From: Pelecanus crispus
Taxonomy: Eukaryota > Chordata > Aves > Pelecaniformes > Pelecanidae
Assembly (NCBI RefSeq): GCF_030463565.1
Contig: NC_134662.1
Span: forward strand, 4,565,001-4,629,000
Direction of reading: 5' to 3'
Length of the DNA: 64,000 nucleotides
Part shown: piece by piece, positions 1-13,017 of the stretch
Layout: each line of letters starts with the position of its first letter
How positions within the stretch are numbered: the stretch's first letter is position 1
The notes under the pieces: model-generated
The model's database searches: none
What the model was told of the DNA's origin: nothing
The model's input: only the letters and a program-made list of their open reading frames with translations
Position numbers and translations under genes: made by a program

Positions 1-656
1 ACTGCTCCGTCCCTTGACGTTAGCTCCAGCCACACAGATTTTGCTGCTGGCACGTATAAGAGTCCCCTGCTATCATCTGCTCGCTTCGGCTTCTTTCTGC
101 TAAAAGGCCCTTTATTGAAATACCAGAACAAATAGGCCATTGTGCAACACAACCATGTTTTCATTTTAAATACTATTTGTGAAAGTGAAAGTTGCTCACC
201 ACAGTCTCAAGTTTCTCCTATGTAAATTTTCTCTCCGGCGAACCCATCCATTCGATAAACACTTTAAAATGTTCTTTGTATTGCGCAATTCTGCTGACGG
301 CTTTCGTCCTTCCTGCTGCCGCTCCTCCAAAATACCTGAAAAGCCATGAACTAATTTAAAACCCGACTAAGAGTGGTCGTGGCGACAAATTTATTTGAAA
401 AGGCTGAATATAGCGATCCGCAGTTAATTCTTGATGCCGGTGGTGTTCAGCGCAAGCGGCTGTTGTGCGAGAGGAGCGGTTCTTCAGCTGAAGTATGTCT
501 AATCTTTGTTTTGAGGGGTGTAGGAGCTGGATTTTTCCTGGGAATGAGTTATGAGTTCGGCTGATATTTCAAACTCGAACATGCCTGAAATCTCCAGTAG
601 TTTTGGATTAGGTTTTTGTTAAATGGGTGGGTAGGGATTGGCTGTGACGTTTAAAA

Positions 657-675
657 TAAAAAAAAAAAAAAAAAA
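657..675 (+). repeat. Poly(A) run
   Basis: An A run of about 18 bases. There is no retroelement body upstream, so it is probably a simple microsatellite and not a LINE or retrocopy tail. Confidence 0.8.
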
Positions 676-945
676 GAGGAAATTCAGGCACACTGTTAAC
701 TGAGACACAAAACAGGAAATTTAGTTAAGGATTATGCTTTTTTGTAATTTATTGTATGTTTTTCCCCCTTCCTTCTAACAGACAAGAAAAAGTTTTAAAG
801 TACTCCAGCCTGTGTTGATTCTGTATAATTGAAAACGTTTCTGAATTTGAAGTTAAAGATCTATTATTTTTTAATTGACTTCTGAGAAGCTGTAAAAGCT
901 GAGAAACCTCAGTAACTCCTGCTTTGTGTTATTTTCATTCTACAG

Positions 946-977
946 AAGGAGGAACAAAAAGCTAAAAAATGGACCGT
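946..977 (+). CDS. Short exon-like segment
   Basis: The acceptor (gttattttcattctacag) is followed by KEEQKAKKWT in frame and a donor GT/GTAAGA. The 32-base unit would encode a charged, helix-forming peptide. The exon is very short, and the purine-rich content makes such peptides common by chance. Confidence 0.18.
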
Positions 978-1259
978 GTAAGAGTCATTTTAAAAATATC
1001 TCGCTCCTGATGTGAATGTCCGAGTAGCAAAATGGGCTCTGGCTGGAAGCCAGCATCAGGACTGTGGTCGCCGGGATGGTGGAAGGATGTTCCTGCTCCC
1101 GACACCTCCCCGCTCCCGCTCAGGTGGCAGCCTGGAGATGACAGCTCCTCTCATGGCTCTGGGGAGCAGCCGGCAACTGAGATTGACATTCCACTAATGT
1201 TCTCCAAAAGCTTTTTTTTTTTGGTTTTTTCCTCCCAACTTATCCCCTTCAGGGGGAAG

Positions 1260-1277
1260 AAAAAAAAAAAAAAAAAA
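1260..1277 (+). repeat. Poly(A) run
   Basis: An A run of about 18 bases, 45 bases after a T10 run, in AT-rich sequence. Nothing retrocopied is seen beside it. Confidence 0.8.
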
Positions 1278-4200
1278 TTTAAATATATAGAGTAGTTTGG
1301 GGTTTTTTGAGCCCTGAAGGCTTTTTGTCCATTTCTGCCTCATCCGCTCTTAGAAAAATGCGCAAGGTCTAAATGTTTCTTGTGTATTTTAACCCTTTGC
1401 AGCTTGTCCTCAGATTTTTCTGCTGCAGTTCTGAAACTACAGAAGAGTTTCTCTGTAGACATACCACAGAAACTGCTTTTAGGACGTTATTCCTGCTGTA
1501 GTCATGGTTATTCTCATTTCCTCCAGTCTAAGGATAACTTCTTTTTTTTTTTGCTGGCAACGGATCAGTGTTTATGCTCAATAAATCATGACATATCAGG
1601 GCTTCTCTCTTCAGTTACTCGCTATGAATTATGGTACAATTCCCAAACACAAATGTCGTGATTTTAATGTTACTATGCAACTTTTCTATTGGAAGGAAAA
1701 AAAAAAAGGCCTGAGAGGCTCTTTTTCTACTTTTAGTCAAAGATCCTTAGTTAAGGCCAAGAAATATGACCTTTTTGCTTCTAACTTTGGAAGTATGTCC
1801 GTAAGTGTGATCCTAGCAGCAGATCCTCTTCTGGCCGGTGTGGGATTGAAGCGCATGCGGTCAGCGGTGCCGGGTGTCTGAGCAGATAGCTCCAGGTAAC
1901 GCGCTTCCAGTGATTAAAAGGAACTGGCATCATCAAGGAGCGTCTCGCTCGTCGTGTCTTGGGCAAAAAGTTGGGAAACCATTTTTCTTATAACCCATGA
2001 GTGTCATGAGAGCCTGTGGTGACACCCGACAGAAAGCTTGTGTTACGCTCGTGTCGGGCAGGTTTAATTGCAGCTAATCCCGATTAAACATTGTCGTCAT
2101 TCCCGTCGCTGAATGGCGTGGGGAGTTACGCTGCTGATCGTGACCTATTGGCTTCCATCCTTGTAGGACACTGACTGGTAAATCTTGAAACAAAAGCGGT
2201 GCTGATCATCTGGAAGGGTATAAAATGAGTTTTTGCAAAGTACGTGTTACAGCTAGTAAATGGAAGTGGAACACCCTTCCTGGAACCAGCATGCTTTCTG
2301 CTTAAGTACCAGAACTGTAGCTCAGAAATGAGGAAGTGAATATGCAGTAAGTCATACTCTTTATATGAGATTTTTGAAGGTATCGGTTTTGAAAAGCAAG
2401 GAAGGATGAGAAGAATGTACTAAAAATACTGTCTAGCGGTTGAGAGCAGGTTGGTGTCCTGTAAGACTGAGGATGGAATGAAGTTTGGAGATGAAACAGT
2501 GCAAGACTGGAAATTCAAGTGTTGATGGTCTTTAAACTGTATTTTTCCACACGGTCAGGGAATCCCTAAGCTTAGCTTCATTGGTTTGTTGGTTTCTTGG
2601 GTGTTTGTCGGTGAAGAAGGAACACAGGAAACGTGTGAACGAAGAGGAGCCTGCACCTTGTGCTCTAGTCGCTGCCTTGAGTCAGGTAAAGATAACTGCA
2701 GGTAGGATGGAATTAGATGCTGCTCAGTACAATGATTTAAAGTAAGGAAAAGGTTTGGGGTTTTTTTGTTATGGACAGGACCTGGAGATCGTCTTCAGGT
2801 GAATGTGACTGAAAGAAAAGCTCTCAAAGAGGAATGTAAAAGGACTTGAAAATAAACCAACCTCTCATCGTGTCTTTCTCTTCCAATTTATAACCCTGTG
2901 CTGCTTTGCCTACAAGTGTTTTCCAGAACCGTTTGTTTCTCAGAATATGGGTGTCCGTCAGTAGACCTGTAAGTGCTGTCAGTTTGGCTCGGGTGTGTTT
3001 AATTTGAGGTGGGACTGTGCAGCATGCTGGTCTTTTGGGAAACAAACTGATGATTCAAACACTCAGTAGACGTTCAGGCACAGTCAGCAGCGTGAACACG
3101 GGTATCTTCATCTCTCAAGTTTCTCCTGCAGCCTGTTTTACAAAGTTGAGTTTGGCTCCTAGCACCCCATCTGAAAGAGCTGCTTCAGGCTGTACTGTGC
3201 GTTCCCTGCTCGTTTGAATGAATTCATGTTTCCTGGTGCTGCGACGCTGGTTGTGTCGGGAAGCGAGCTATAGAAAGCGTGTCCCCAGGAGCTGCAGGAG
3301 CAACGGGTGGGTTTCTCTAATTCCGTTTTGGTGAGTCCACCGACTGTTCTGTGTGTGTTAAAGCATAAATCCCACCCTGCGCTCTGAAGGGGCTTGCTGC
3401 AAATATCTTTCTGGGAAAGGCAGCAAAATCCCACGTTTTCTGCTGATTTACACTGCAGAGGTGCAATGCCAAATTCAGTTGTCAGCGCTCAAATACATGG
3501 CGTTATGGTCCCTTGTAGAAACTTGTCAAGCTTAGAGCATTTGCTTTAAGGACTGATCTGTTAGCACACGTGATAAATAGCAGATATGCTTTGTAAAGAC
3601 ATCGACAGAAATATATGCAGCATTTTCAATGTAGGACACCGGGGTGAAAAAAAGGATTTCACATTTGTTAGTATGGCTATAACAGGAGCTGTTGCAAGTG
3701 ACAGCAGTAGCTCTGTGCTCGCAGCATACCAATGCAGATGGAACTGGTTGGTTGCCAGATATTAGTCATGGGGCACACCTACTTTGGAAGAGTAGCCTGT
3801 GGGTTTAGAGAAGTAATTATTTGCTAACAGCCCTGTGGGGCACAAGCAATTCAGCTTATGGAGGACAAGGAAGGGCTTGCTCCAGAATGTTAGTTAAAAA
3901 ATTGCGTGCATATGAGCTGCAGCTGGTGACGACTTGACTAGAATTTAATTTGTCCAGGCATTGTTCATTACAGGCATCGTGGAAGACATGAGCTTCTGAA
4001 GGCTGAAACAATTGCTGACCTGATACAGCTTTTGTGGCTAATTGCAGTGGAAGTCGGATCACGAGAGCGCGGTGGGCAGCCTTTCAGCTGGTGCAGGGAA
4101 GAAGCTGAACTGCTCTGATTTCAGACCTTCTGGTCGATGGTCCAGCGTAGCCCTTCATCTTGCAGAGCTGGCTGCTTGTAGCAATTAAAGGCTCTCTGTG

Positions 4201-5015
4201 TTGGGGACCTGCGGGTGAGCGACCGAGACCAGCTCCAGCTGAACTGCAGTGCTTGCACGGGTCAATATGAAGCTTAAAAGAAGTCAGCGCTTCTGACTGA
4301 TCACTGAATTCTTCTCTCTCTGATTGCTAATTAGATGGTTAACATTCTTTGCCTTATTATCCCACCCTCAGCTTTTCTTTCTGGGGATCTAGGTTGACAC
4401 TTCTAGAGGCTCCTAAGGAGCAGTTAACTCTTACATTTCTGAAGGAGTCTAAAACCAACCTGCTCTTTCGGTGCATGTTTGTGAAAAGTATTTGTGGGGT
4501 GGGTGTGTGAAAAAGGAAATTACATGCTCTAGATTTCACATTTTTGTTAGGAATACATACGGTATTGACTCAATCTTAACGTTACGTCATGTTTTTCTAT
4601 TTCTTTCTAGTTTATGGATATTTCTGGGGACAATTCCAGCATAGACTGGTTGTAGCTGTGACTTCTGAAGGACTACATTGCCAATCTGTTGCGGGAAGGC
4701 AAGGTTCTTGTCAGGATAGAGGGAATAGATGCTGTCCTGCTTGCTAGTGAGGAATATCTTTGTGATAGCCCAGGCAAGACTATTTTGCCCATTCCAGCTG
4801 GGCAGCAAGTGGGCTACAGGGCAGTGACTTTAATTTTGTTTTAATAGTTTCAGCGACTTGGTGGGTTCTGTATAAGAAAAGCCCATTCATGCAAGTAGAC
4901 CCTGGCTTTGCTGGAGAGAGTTCTTCACCCTCTTGCAGAACTTAAAAATCCATGATTTTTTTTTTTCCAAGTGTGAAAAAATGCTGTTCTTGTGTTATCT
5001 GGAAATAGTTCTCAC

Positions 5016-5077
5016 CTTTGGAATATTGTTTGGCAGCGCTGGAGAGGCATAGCGCTCAAAATAGCAGCAGCTGCCAT
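5016..5077 (-). CDS. Possible short first coding exon
   Basis: ATG at 5,075-5,077 (context CCTATGG) opens 20 codons starting MAAAAILSAMPLQ and runs into a strong donor AAAG/GTGAGA. The Ala-rich start would suit a protein N-terminus. The flanks are only slightly GC-rich and no other exon is linked. Low support. Confidence 0.15.
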
Positions 5078-6687
5078 AGGCCGGGGTGGAGCAGAGTCGA
5101 GTGAGTTGTGTTGTCAGTCATGGGAACATAAATCCAATTCCACCTGCAGATGAGCATTCCCGAAATAGAAGAGGGTTGTCAACTAACAGAAGAGATGTAT
5201 TGTGTGCATCTCTTTAGTGCACTGTTACTGTGCTCCCTTCGTACTGCATTAACGAAAAAAAAAAAATTAAAAGTTGCTGTGGTTTAGCTATAGCTTGAGA
5301 GAGTAACCACTTCCTACTCTCTTCAGTAAATAACAGCTGGGAGAGGTTGTTTGGCTAATAACGGTGTACGCTGTTATTTTGTAGGTGAAACAGAATCTGT
5401 CTGCAGGCAAACCACCCTGATTCAAAAATGTGCTGCTCCTTAATTTTCGGAGGGAAGTTCTGCTAGCCTGGGGAAGATGCGAATGTCTCCAGGAAGAGCA
5501 CTTGGGGAAGGTTGGCAGAGGGGCAGGAAATCTTGTTGGAGGCTTAACAAAGCTAACTGCTGGTGGTGTAGGAAATTCGTTAACACCCTGAGCCGAGGGT
5601 GGGGTCGCAGGCTGGCAGGAGGGTTGTTGCTGCTGGAGGTAATGAAGTTCGGGGCCTTTCTGAATTTTTAACCATGAGGATCCTGGTGAGCGCTCCTGAG
5701 GCATTTCAGGTTCAAAGTTCCCCTGTGCCCAGGCGTTTTTCCGGTAGTTTGAGAAGCCAAAGATCTCTGGTGCAGCTGTTTTTCTTTCAAGAGCTTCCTG
5801 AATCTTCTAGCTTTCTGCATTTAACCGTTCTGCCTTGATTTAAGCATGTCATCCTTGAAACTGTTGTCCCCTGCATAAATAAAGCCTTCCTCCTTCGTAT
5901 TTTCCATGTGCAGACTGCTGTGATATGCTGTAATTATGGGTTCAAATTCCTGCAGGGACCGATTGTATCGAGCTAACCCGAGTGCTAGTGCCCGTGGATC
6001 GGGTTTTGGACTGCCGGGCAGAGCAATGCGGCTGACTTCTGTTGAGAGGTTGTCCAAATGCTACTTGAATTTTTTTTTAAGTGCATACAAGGTAAAAATT
6101 AATCAAATGCAGTATTTTTTTTTTTTAATTACTGCAAAAGGGCTCTATATTGGCTCTGTGTTTCTCTCCCTCTTTCTCTTGTTGGCTGCTTGCTTGCTGT
6201 GAATAGTATTGCGCTGTAAATTCCCATTCCTTCAAACCCAAGAGACGAGGGACCTGCTGGCTTAACCTGTAGCCTTATGCTGATTAAAAATAAAATATAG
6301 CGGCTGGGTGGGAAGAAGAATGGTCTTGGACACTTCCCACTTAATCCTGTAACAGTATTTGAGAGGCTTTTGTCCACATCTTCAGTATTTGTTCTGCTTA
6401 ATGTTGGCTGATACTTGTGCTCGCTGCAGGTTGCATCCAACCAGAGCTATTTATTCCAAGTGCTGGTAGCACTGGGTGATCATAAATTGTAGAATTCTTA
6501 AAACTTTTTTTTTTAACATTTTAAAATACTAGGCACTTCACCCTGGGGCCTGCATAGTTACGTAGACCAAACTTAAGTGAGATTAGCAAAGTAAAAAGCC
6601 TTTTTCGCTAGCAGTGTTTAATTTTGTCTAAGAAAAATAGAGGATGATGAAAGTTGACAGAGCTCTTGCTTCTTACTTCTTCCTTCC

Positions 6688-6706
6688 AGGATAACGGCGT
6701 TATCCT
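6688..6706. repeat. 9-bp inverted repeat around one central base
   Basis: AGGATAACG, G, CGTTATCCT. The core holds two opposed MYB-like TAACGG/TAACGC sites. Its left edge coincides with an acceptor-like tccttccag. Confidence 0.8.
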
Positions 6707-9693
6707 TAAATTAGCATCCTAATTTGAAGGAACTAGTTGTTGGAGTAGAAAGTTAAGGAGCAGGTGAACCTGTTACAAGATCTAATACTTGTCCCTAATG
6801 CCTGTGTGTGTTTCTGTTAGACCGTAGGAAATGAGCACGATAAAGAATTCGGGGAGCAGAGAGCTTGCTGGCAGACTTGTTGCCAAGTGCTCTTTTCAAG
6901 GTTTGGCGAGCAGTATAAATGTGCTCGAAAAGAATGGGTTCGTAAGTGAGAGCTCATAAATTTGTGGCCTCTTTCACCCTTGCACCAAGAGCTGGCAAGT
7001 ACCTCTCCATGAATGTCAATTTGCTTGTTTCTTTGCTGACCAGATTTACAGAAGATTCAGCTCTCATCCATTTCTATAAATATTATTAGTTGGCTTTCCT
7101 GGCTTATGTGACACTGAAGCAGATCTCTTTAGGAGTGGACTTTCTGTAGCATTTGAAGGTTTTTCAGTTTTCTACCAATAGTGGTTGCTGCTCCGATCGT
7201 AGGAGGTTTGTTCTTGCAATTCGGACTTCGCTAGCTGGTCTGAGCGAGGACAACCACGCTACCGTACGTGTGTGCTAAGAGTTGAAATCGCATTGCTGCG
7301 AGTCAGCTTGGCTCTCGGGATGCTGTGGATTCCTGCTGTCGTCTTCTGCGCGGTGTGAACCGTACTTGGTGTTTCAGCGGTGCAAGGAGCTTCACTCTGA
7401 GCTCCTGCCAGAGTTGGGCCGTTGTGGGGGACGCGGGTTCAGAGGATCTTCGTTAATGCCAGTGGCCGGGCGACGACTTGCTTTGCAACGCGCTCAGCAG
7501 GCTCACAGAGACCCTATAGATCTGTGGGTGAAGGGGGAGACGTTCCTGGCGGGTACAGGGGCAGAGCAGTGGTGATGCTCTGTCTCTGGGACTACAGACT
7601 TCAAGAACTTCCCAAGTCTCTGACTGCAGTTTTTTAGGAGCGTCAACATGATTGTAACGAGGCAGTTGAGATTTTTTTTTTTTTTTCAGCATCAGATTAG
7701 TGGGGAAGCAAACTATTGCTTAAGAAGCTTTTGATGAAAGATACCAAAAAAGGGCAAAATATTATTCAGATACACCTTTCTAAACGTGTTTTTTAAAAAA
7801 GGCCTATTTCTGTGATGCTCTCAAGCACAGCAAAGTTTTGGTTTTGAGTAGTTTTGCTATAAATACAGGGGCTGGAGATTAAGAACAAATGGTAAGTGTC
7901 TCTGTCAAAAACCAATGAAGATACATTTTGTTTTGTGGTGCCACCTCGTCATCCTAAGTAATTTTTCTTAATATTTCAGAGCGTGAAGCTGCGTGTTGAA
8001 AGCGTTGCCGCTTTGTTGTCCGCTGCTGCGGCTCAGCTGGGCAGGAATGCTGCTGTGCCGTGTCGCGTGGGCTCTTGTCCTCGCCTTCGTGGTGGGACGG
8101 CGAGTCCTGCGTGGCCAGCGGGAGACGCTTGGCTCTGCGGAGGCATCTTCTGGCAGAGCGCGCCACGGTTACAGCTGGGTACGAGGCCTGGGGTTATTGC
8201 GCGATGGACACAGCGACGTTTTCGCTTCAGGAGGCAAAGACAAGATATGGTTGCTGACGTGCTGCTGCCTTTTTCGTAGAGCCTTTTGGACTTTTTTACA
8301 CTTAAATTTGTTTACAACCTGTCTTTGAACACTAGGTCTATTTTAACAGGGTTTTTTTTTGGGGGGTGAAGCAATAAAGGTACTCAAAAGGAAGGGTTTA
8401 GTGAGGATGATGCACATGGCACTTCTGATGCAGGTTTTCTCCATGCTCATCCATGGAGTCTACATAGTGAAGAAAAAGATTTATTTATACCAATTTCAAA
8501 TGCTCTGGCTGAGTTCTATTTCACGTGTTATCAGGCTCCAGCTGCAGCAACCTCCCCTGCGCTCGCTTACGGATGCAGCTTCGGAGGCTTTCTCGGGAGG
8601 GGGCTCGAGGCGGACAGCCCTCCTGGACGGAGGCGAGGGGAAGGAGGGTCCGGGAACCTCGTGCCTGTCCGGCAGCTGAGGGGTTTTGCTCTCAGCCGTT
8701 GTTTCTGGATTTTAGCCCAGAGAGTAGGGCTGATACGAAAGGGAACAAATGCCTCTCTGTTCTAGTACGCGGGCTGGGAGATATTGATGCCTCGTGGGCT
8801 GGACTGGAGTGAGTCTAGAGGGTGTCTTAATGCGATAGATTTCTTGGAAGGGTAAGAGGACTTGACGTTTTGCGTGTCGTCTTAGCGGTGCCCGTGTTTG
8901 TCTGACAGCCAGGTCAGAGCTGTAGCAGCCGAGGATGCTCGGAAGCTGCAGGCAGGCGGCCGGTGCCGATGCGCGGCTGGACCGTGCGGTGCACGTGCCG
9001 TGACCGTGCCTAGAGCCTGCCCGTCCCGGGCCAGGCGTGTAGCACGGGCCGGCTGGCATCTCTTCCCCAGGGCAGGTGTGTGGCACAGGCAGGGGATGGT
9101 TAATGCACCTCTGTTTCTGTTTTGGGCTCTCATGGGACTCCCAAGTGCGCTGCTTTATCGCAGAACAGGGTCCTACAGGTGCATGTCGGGGTTGGTTTGC
9201 CCTCACAACCTTACCAGGCAAGTAATGGGGCTGACTCATTTTAATTTTGCACCTTTCAGACTATGTAACTCTGCAGTCCTTGTGGCAAGCAAGCTCACAA
9301 CGCCGCCGCTGCTGCTTCTCATCTTTAATGACAGCAGCAGCTTAAAATGCCCTGATGTCTGTGAGCATATCTGATCTTGCTGCCTTTAGTGCGCTGGAGC
9401 GAACGCTCTTGCTGTTTGGATGACAGAGGTTTGAAGAACAAATAGATGACTCTTTCTAATTCTAATTTATATTGTTTCCTGCAAAGCTGTCCCCTCTGCA
9501 GGGGAAACAGGGTAGAGCCATAACAGGAACAAGCAAACATCCTGCGCTTCCTGGTGACTGTAATGACTCCGCTGCCTTGAAATGCATCACTGCTTTAGTC
9601 TGTCGCTAGATGACTTTTATCTAGGGTGTTTTTTGCTGTTAATGATTAGACATGAAACAGTTCCCTCTAGAAACGAGCTCTGCAGCTACTTAC

Positions 9694-9734
9694 CCTCGCA
9701 GAGCTTGCAGCATCTGTTTTAGCGCTGTTGCCAT
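9694..9734 (-). CDS. Possible short first coding exon
   Basis: On the minus strand ATG at 9,732-9,734 opens 13 codons (MATALKQMLQALR) and ends in a split codon at a strong donor GG/GTAAGT. The peptide would be an amphipathic helix. G follows the ATG. There is no clear CpG island immediately upstream, though a (CTG/CAG)-rich stretch lies at 9,750-9,790. No downstream partner exon is identified. Chance is quite possible. Confidence 0.22.
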
Positions 9735-11503
9735 GAAAACAGGCTGAGCACCAGCAGCAGCCCTGCTGTTGCCCTGTGGCCCCTTGCAGCACCAGCCCTA
9801 GTTACCCAATGGTTTTTATCGCACCTTAAAGGAAACCCAAGCTTGCAAAAGCTTTACCTAAAACAATAATGTTCATATTCGCTATTCCCTTTGTGCTTTC
9901 TTCCATTAAATGTTCTAGCGTGAATTGGATGTTTCTCTTCTAGCAGCCAGAGAGGGTTTCATCTAGGGTCAAGCCTCAGAGGGGTCTCGGTAGCCTTCTG
10001 TTTGCAGGGGTTGGCTGGCTGTTAAAATGCTGAGATGACTGCCTGTTGTCATGAATTAAATACTAAAGTCATATCTGGAGCTTCGGACACAAGGCCATGT
10101 AAACATAAATGCGAGGAGGGTATTTACCCTTAAGGCAATGACAAATCTTGCCTGACGCTGGTGCAACCTGGGTTTTATCAGAGGTGTTTTCAAAGGTATA
10201 AATTAAACACTGAAGGTTCCTGAAGAAAGGTTTATTAGTAAATCATAGCTACGTAATTGGGTCCTGGGCACATGCCCTCCCCAAGTTCTGGTTTTTATGT
10301 TGCGTTTAAAAAGAAACAAACCAAAACAACAACCGAAACCCCTCTTGGGGTGTAAAACTTGTTGGGCTGTGCGTGTGAAGGTTGCATGATGGCTGTAGCT
10401 GTGACGAGGACGGGGGGAGAGGGTTTGGGATCCTTGCACCGCCACTTTTGTGTCCTGCCGTCACTCAGGCCCTGTGGGGTGGTGTTTATGGGGCCAGAGC
10501 TCCTTAGGTCCTGCGTGGTAAACTGCCACAGCTTTCCTCGGTTTCCTTCTGACATTGTGTGATGGGTCCACGTTCCGCATTTGCTTTTGCAGATTTCATT
10601 ACCTGCTGCTTGACAAAGGAATATAATGCAGCAGTTTCTCCTAACCTAAATAGTGATTCTGAATGACTGTATTTCCAGCTCCCCTTTAACTTGTACTTAA
10701 TTTAAGTGTGTGGGCTTTTTAATTTGATCGTTGTGGGGAGGAACAAAAAAAATGAAATGCTGCAGATATGCCTTCCTCTTCCCTTTCTTTAGTTAAATCT
10801 GTCTTTGTCATTCTTTTTCTCTTTGACTTCCATGAGTCGCTCAAGCTATTTTTCTCTAGTTTCTTTTGTTGTAGCTTCTGTATCACAGTCTTACATCTTT
10901 AGAGATATATAATGCGTGTATGTGGCTGCTTCCTTGCCTTCACCACATCGTTGTTGTCAGCATATGACAAATAACATGTGATTGATGGCTGACTAAGCAT
11001 TCTGAATTATTTCTTCATTCTTTGTGTGCCTAAAGATACTTTTTTTCTTGTGCATAGGGAGGCATGAGCGGATGGCATCTCTCGTGCCGATGGAGCCATC
11101 TTCAGACTCAGATATGAAATTGCATTGAGCGCAGATTGGTGCTGTGCCTCCGTGGCAGGAGTCAGCCTTAAAGCTGGCAGACCGTCATAGCTGCGAAGCT
11201 ACTAATCATTGCATCCATGTGACATGTCCCTCATACTTACTGGGTGACTTTAAATAGTTCTGTAATAGCCAAGTCTAGCCTGGTTTCGAGCAGGGAGAAA
11301 ATAGTGCCTGTGTCTGCCAGTGTAAAAAAGGGTCTTTGTAAGCCATATGGCTACTATGTCTGCCTTCATTAAATGAAAATAAATAAAAAAAAGAAGGTGT
11401 GAGGTGCTTCAGCTGGTTGGATCAAAGCCTGATGTTCAGAGTAGCAGGCATTCCCTGCAGGAACGTTTTAATTGCTGAAAACTCTCTCCATTTCCTTTTT
11501 TAG

Positions 11504-11582
11504 GAGAGCTGTCCTTTTTTTCAAGCCAGAGAGCGCGTCTGCCTTTGTGCTGAAGAAGGTGGTGTGAACTCTCTCTGACCAG
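11504..11582 (+). other. Exon-like segment, coding status unclear
   Basis: An acceptor with a long pyrimidine tract (tctccatttccttttttag) and a strong donor CAG/GTACGT bound 79 bases. All three frames contain a stop. One frame reads RAVLFFKPESASAFVLKKVV before TGA. The good splice borders with no frame through suggest a non-coding RNA exon, a 5' UTR exon, a poison exon, or chance. A further donor-like CTATGAG/GTGAGT lies 110 bases downstream at 11,695. Confidence 0.3.
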
Positions 11583-12969
11583 GTACGTTTATGCAGCAGT
11601 ACACCACAAAGCCATCCAAACCGGCTCTCCTGCCTCACAGTTAATTTTCCACATCTTTCTATCCTTGACTCCCCAAACCAGGGATATCCTATGAGGTGAG
11701 TGCTGTGAATGTGACAGCAGCATGCTCGGAGTCCGCTTAGAGACGGTTTGACCAAGGTAGGATGTTAAGTGTCTAAAATTGCCCCAAGGTCACACAGAAA
11801 TCTAACATGTAGCTGTTGCCTGTAAGTTGGAATGGTTTTTCTGGATTACATTCCTTTTCTGTGATGACTATTACCATATCGCAGTATCACCACTCCTTAG
11901 ATGTTACAGTATTCTCTGGGGTAGACACAGTTGAGCCATACATTATCTGCCATAGAATTCCAGGTGAAAAGATTAAAGTTTTGATAGGATGATATAAAGG
12001 TACCTTCAAGGTTATTAGTTAAAACTGACCTACCTTAAGAGCAGCTCTTCCAGAAGGCATTCACACTTCCTTCCTCAAAGCAATATATCAGGCAGGGGAG
12101 CGTTAGCGGAGTTGCTTGTTGCCTCTGACTTGCCTCTTGGGCAGAAATTATTTTTTTAAGAGATGCCAAGGGCGTGTTGGTCTTCGGCGTCCTTCCGTGG
12201 GGCTGGTTTTGGAGTCTCCAAGAGAGGGCAGTGTGTCCCTGGCAGCCGGACCGCACAGCATCAGCTGCCAGGCGCGCGCCGCTTCTGCTCCTCATCTGAG
12301 AAACAGCATTAGTCTCCAGAATGCTGAGCATAAGTCCTTGCAACCATTTGAAATGAGTAATTGACTGGCAGACTCATTAGCTAATGTATTAGGAGCTGTA
12401 TATCGTCACGTGACTGTTGGTCCTTTCCCCAGACTGTGGCAAGGATACGGCAGCGCTTCCTCTTGCCTCACTTTCCTAAAAGTCTGTCCCGCTTGTGTCA
12501 TTTTGCCCTACTTTTTGCACTTGGTGTCCCCTCCAAGAGGGGAACGATTTCGTGGGATCAGCATAGAGCTTTGCTGTGAGTCAGAGTCAACTGGAGACTT
12601 AATTCAAAACACAAGGAGTTGGGGAGAAAAACAAAAAAAGGAAAACAAATGGAGGTTGTTATATTGTAATATCTTGCCTTAGGGCTCCAAACAGGAAATG
12701 CTTATGCTAGTCTCCATCTCAAAAGCAAATCTTTGTTCACTAAAGAGGCAGATTTTTCTTGAAGTACGGAAGCATGCATCTCTCCCCAGCCCAGTGTGCT
12801 TTTTTTCCTTTTTAAGCTGTTTCTGCAGCAGGGCCTGGGAACGAGTTGTTACTGCCGGGTTTGGCTTCTGTTTTCAGGACCCGTTTGGGAACCCTTTCGT
12901 TTCGTTCAGCTCTGCGTGGTGAATAGCCGGCAGTTCTCTGCTGCTGGGCAGGACTCTCATAGCACTTAC

Positions 12970-13017
12970 CTGTTATTTAGGAAGGAGTTTTTAATCCTGT
13001 CAATTTTTGCCCAGTTC
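12970..13017 (-). CDS. Exon-like segment with perfect donor
   Basis: The minus strand shows a consensus donor AACAG/GTAAGT. Upstream, an acceptor-like CATAACTTTAG would leave 48 bases with one open frame, NWAKIDRIKNSFLNN, in split-codon phase at both ends. The frame stays open upstream of the acceptor too, so the exon could be longer. The acceptor has a poor pyrimidine tract. Not recognised. Confidence 0.2.

Larger units (their letters stand above)
1..9690. other. No recognised gene apart from weak exon candidates
   Basis: AT-rich non-repetitive DNA with A and T runs to about 6.5 kb, becoming GC-richer near 8.0-8.2 kb and 8.6-9.1 kb. Open frames there (for example 7,983-8,279 plus, led by an acceptor-like tttcttaatatttcag) lack good donors and recognised motifs. 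I see no LINE, LTR or RNA gene. Confidence 0.6.

Noticed and set aside
657..1277. A-runs as possible tails of retrocopies
   Set aside because: No coding remnant, no target duplication and no LINE or SINE body precedes either run.
4609..4660. Acceptor-like tttctttctag followed by FMDISGDNSSIDWL then a stop
   Set aside because: Only 14 codons, no AATAAA in the expected distance and no partner exon; such half-signals recur every few kilobases.
8712..9239. 175-codon minus-strand frame and 158-codon plus-strand frame overlapping each other
   Set aside because: Both fall in GC-rich sequence and overlap extensively, as expected when stop codons are depleted by composition; no motif is visible in either.
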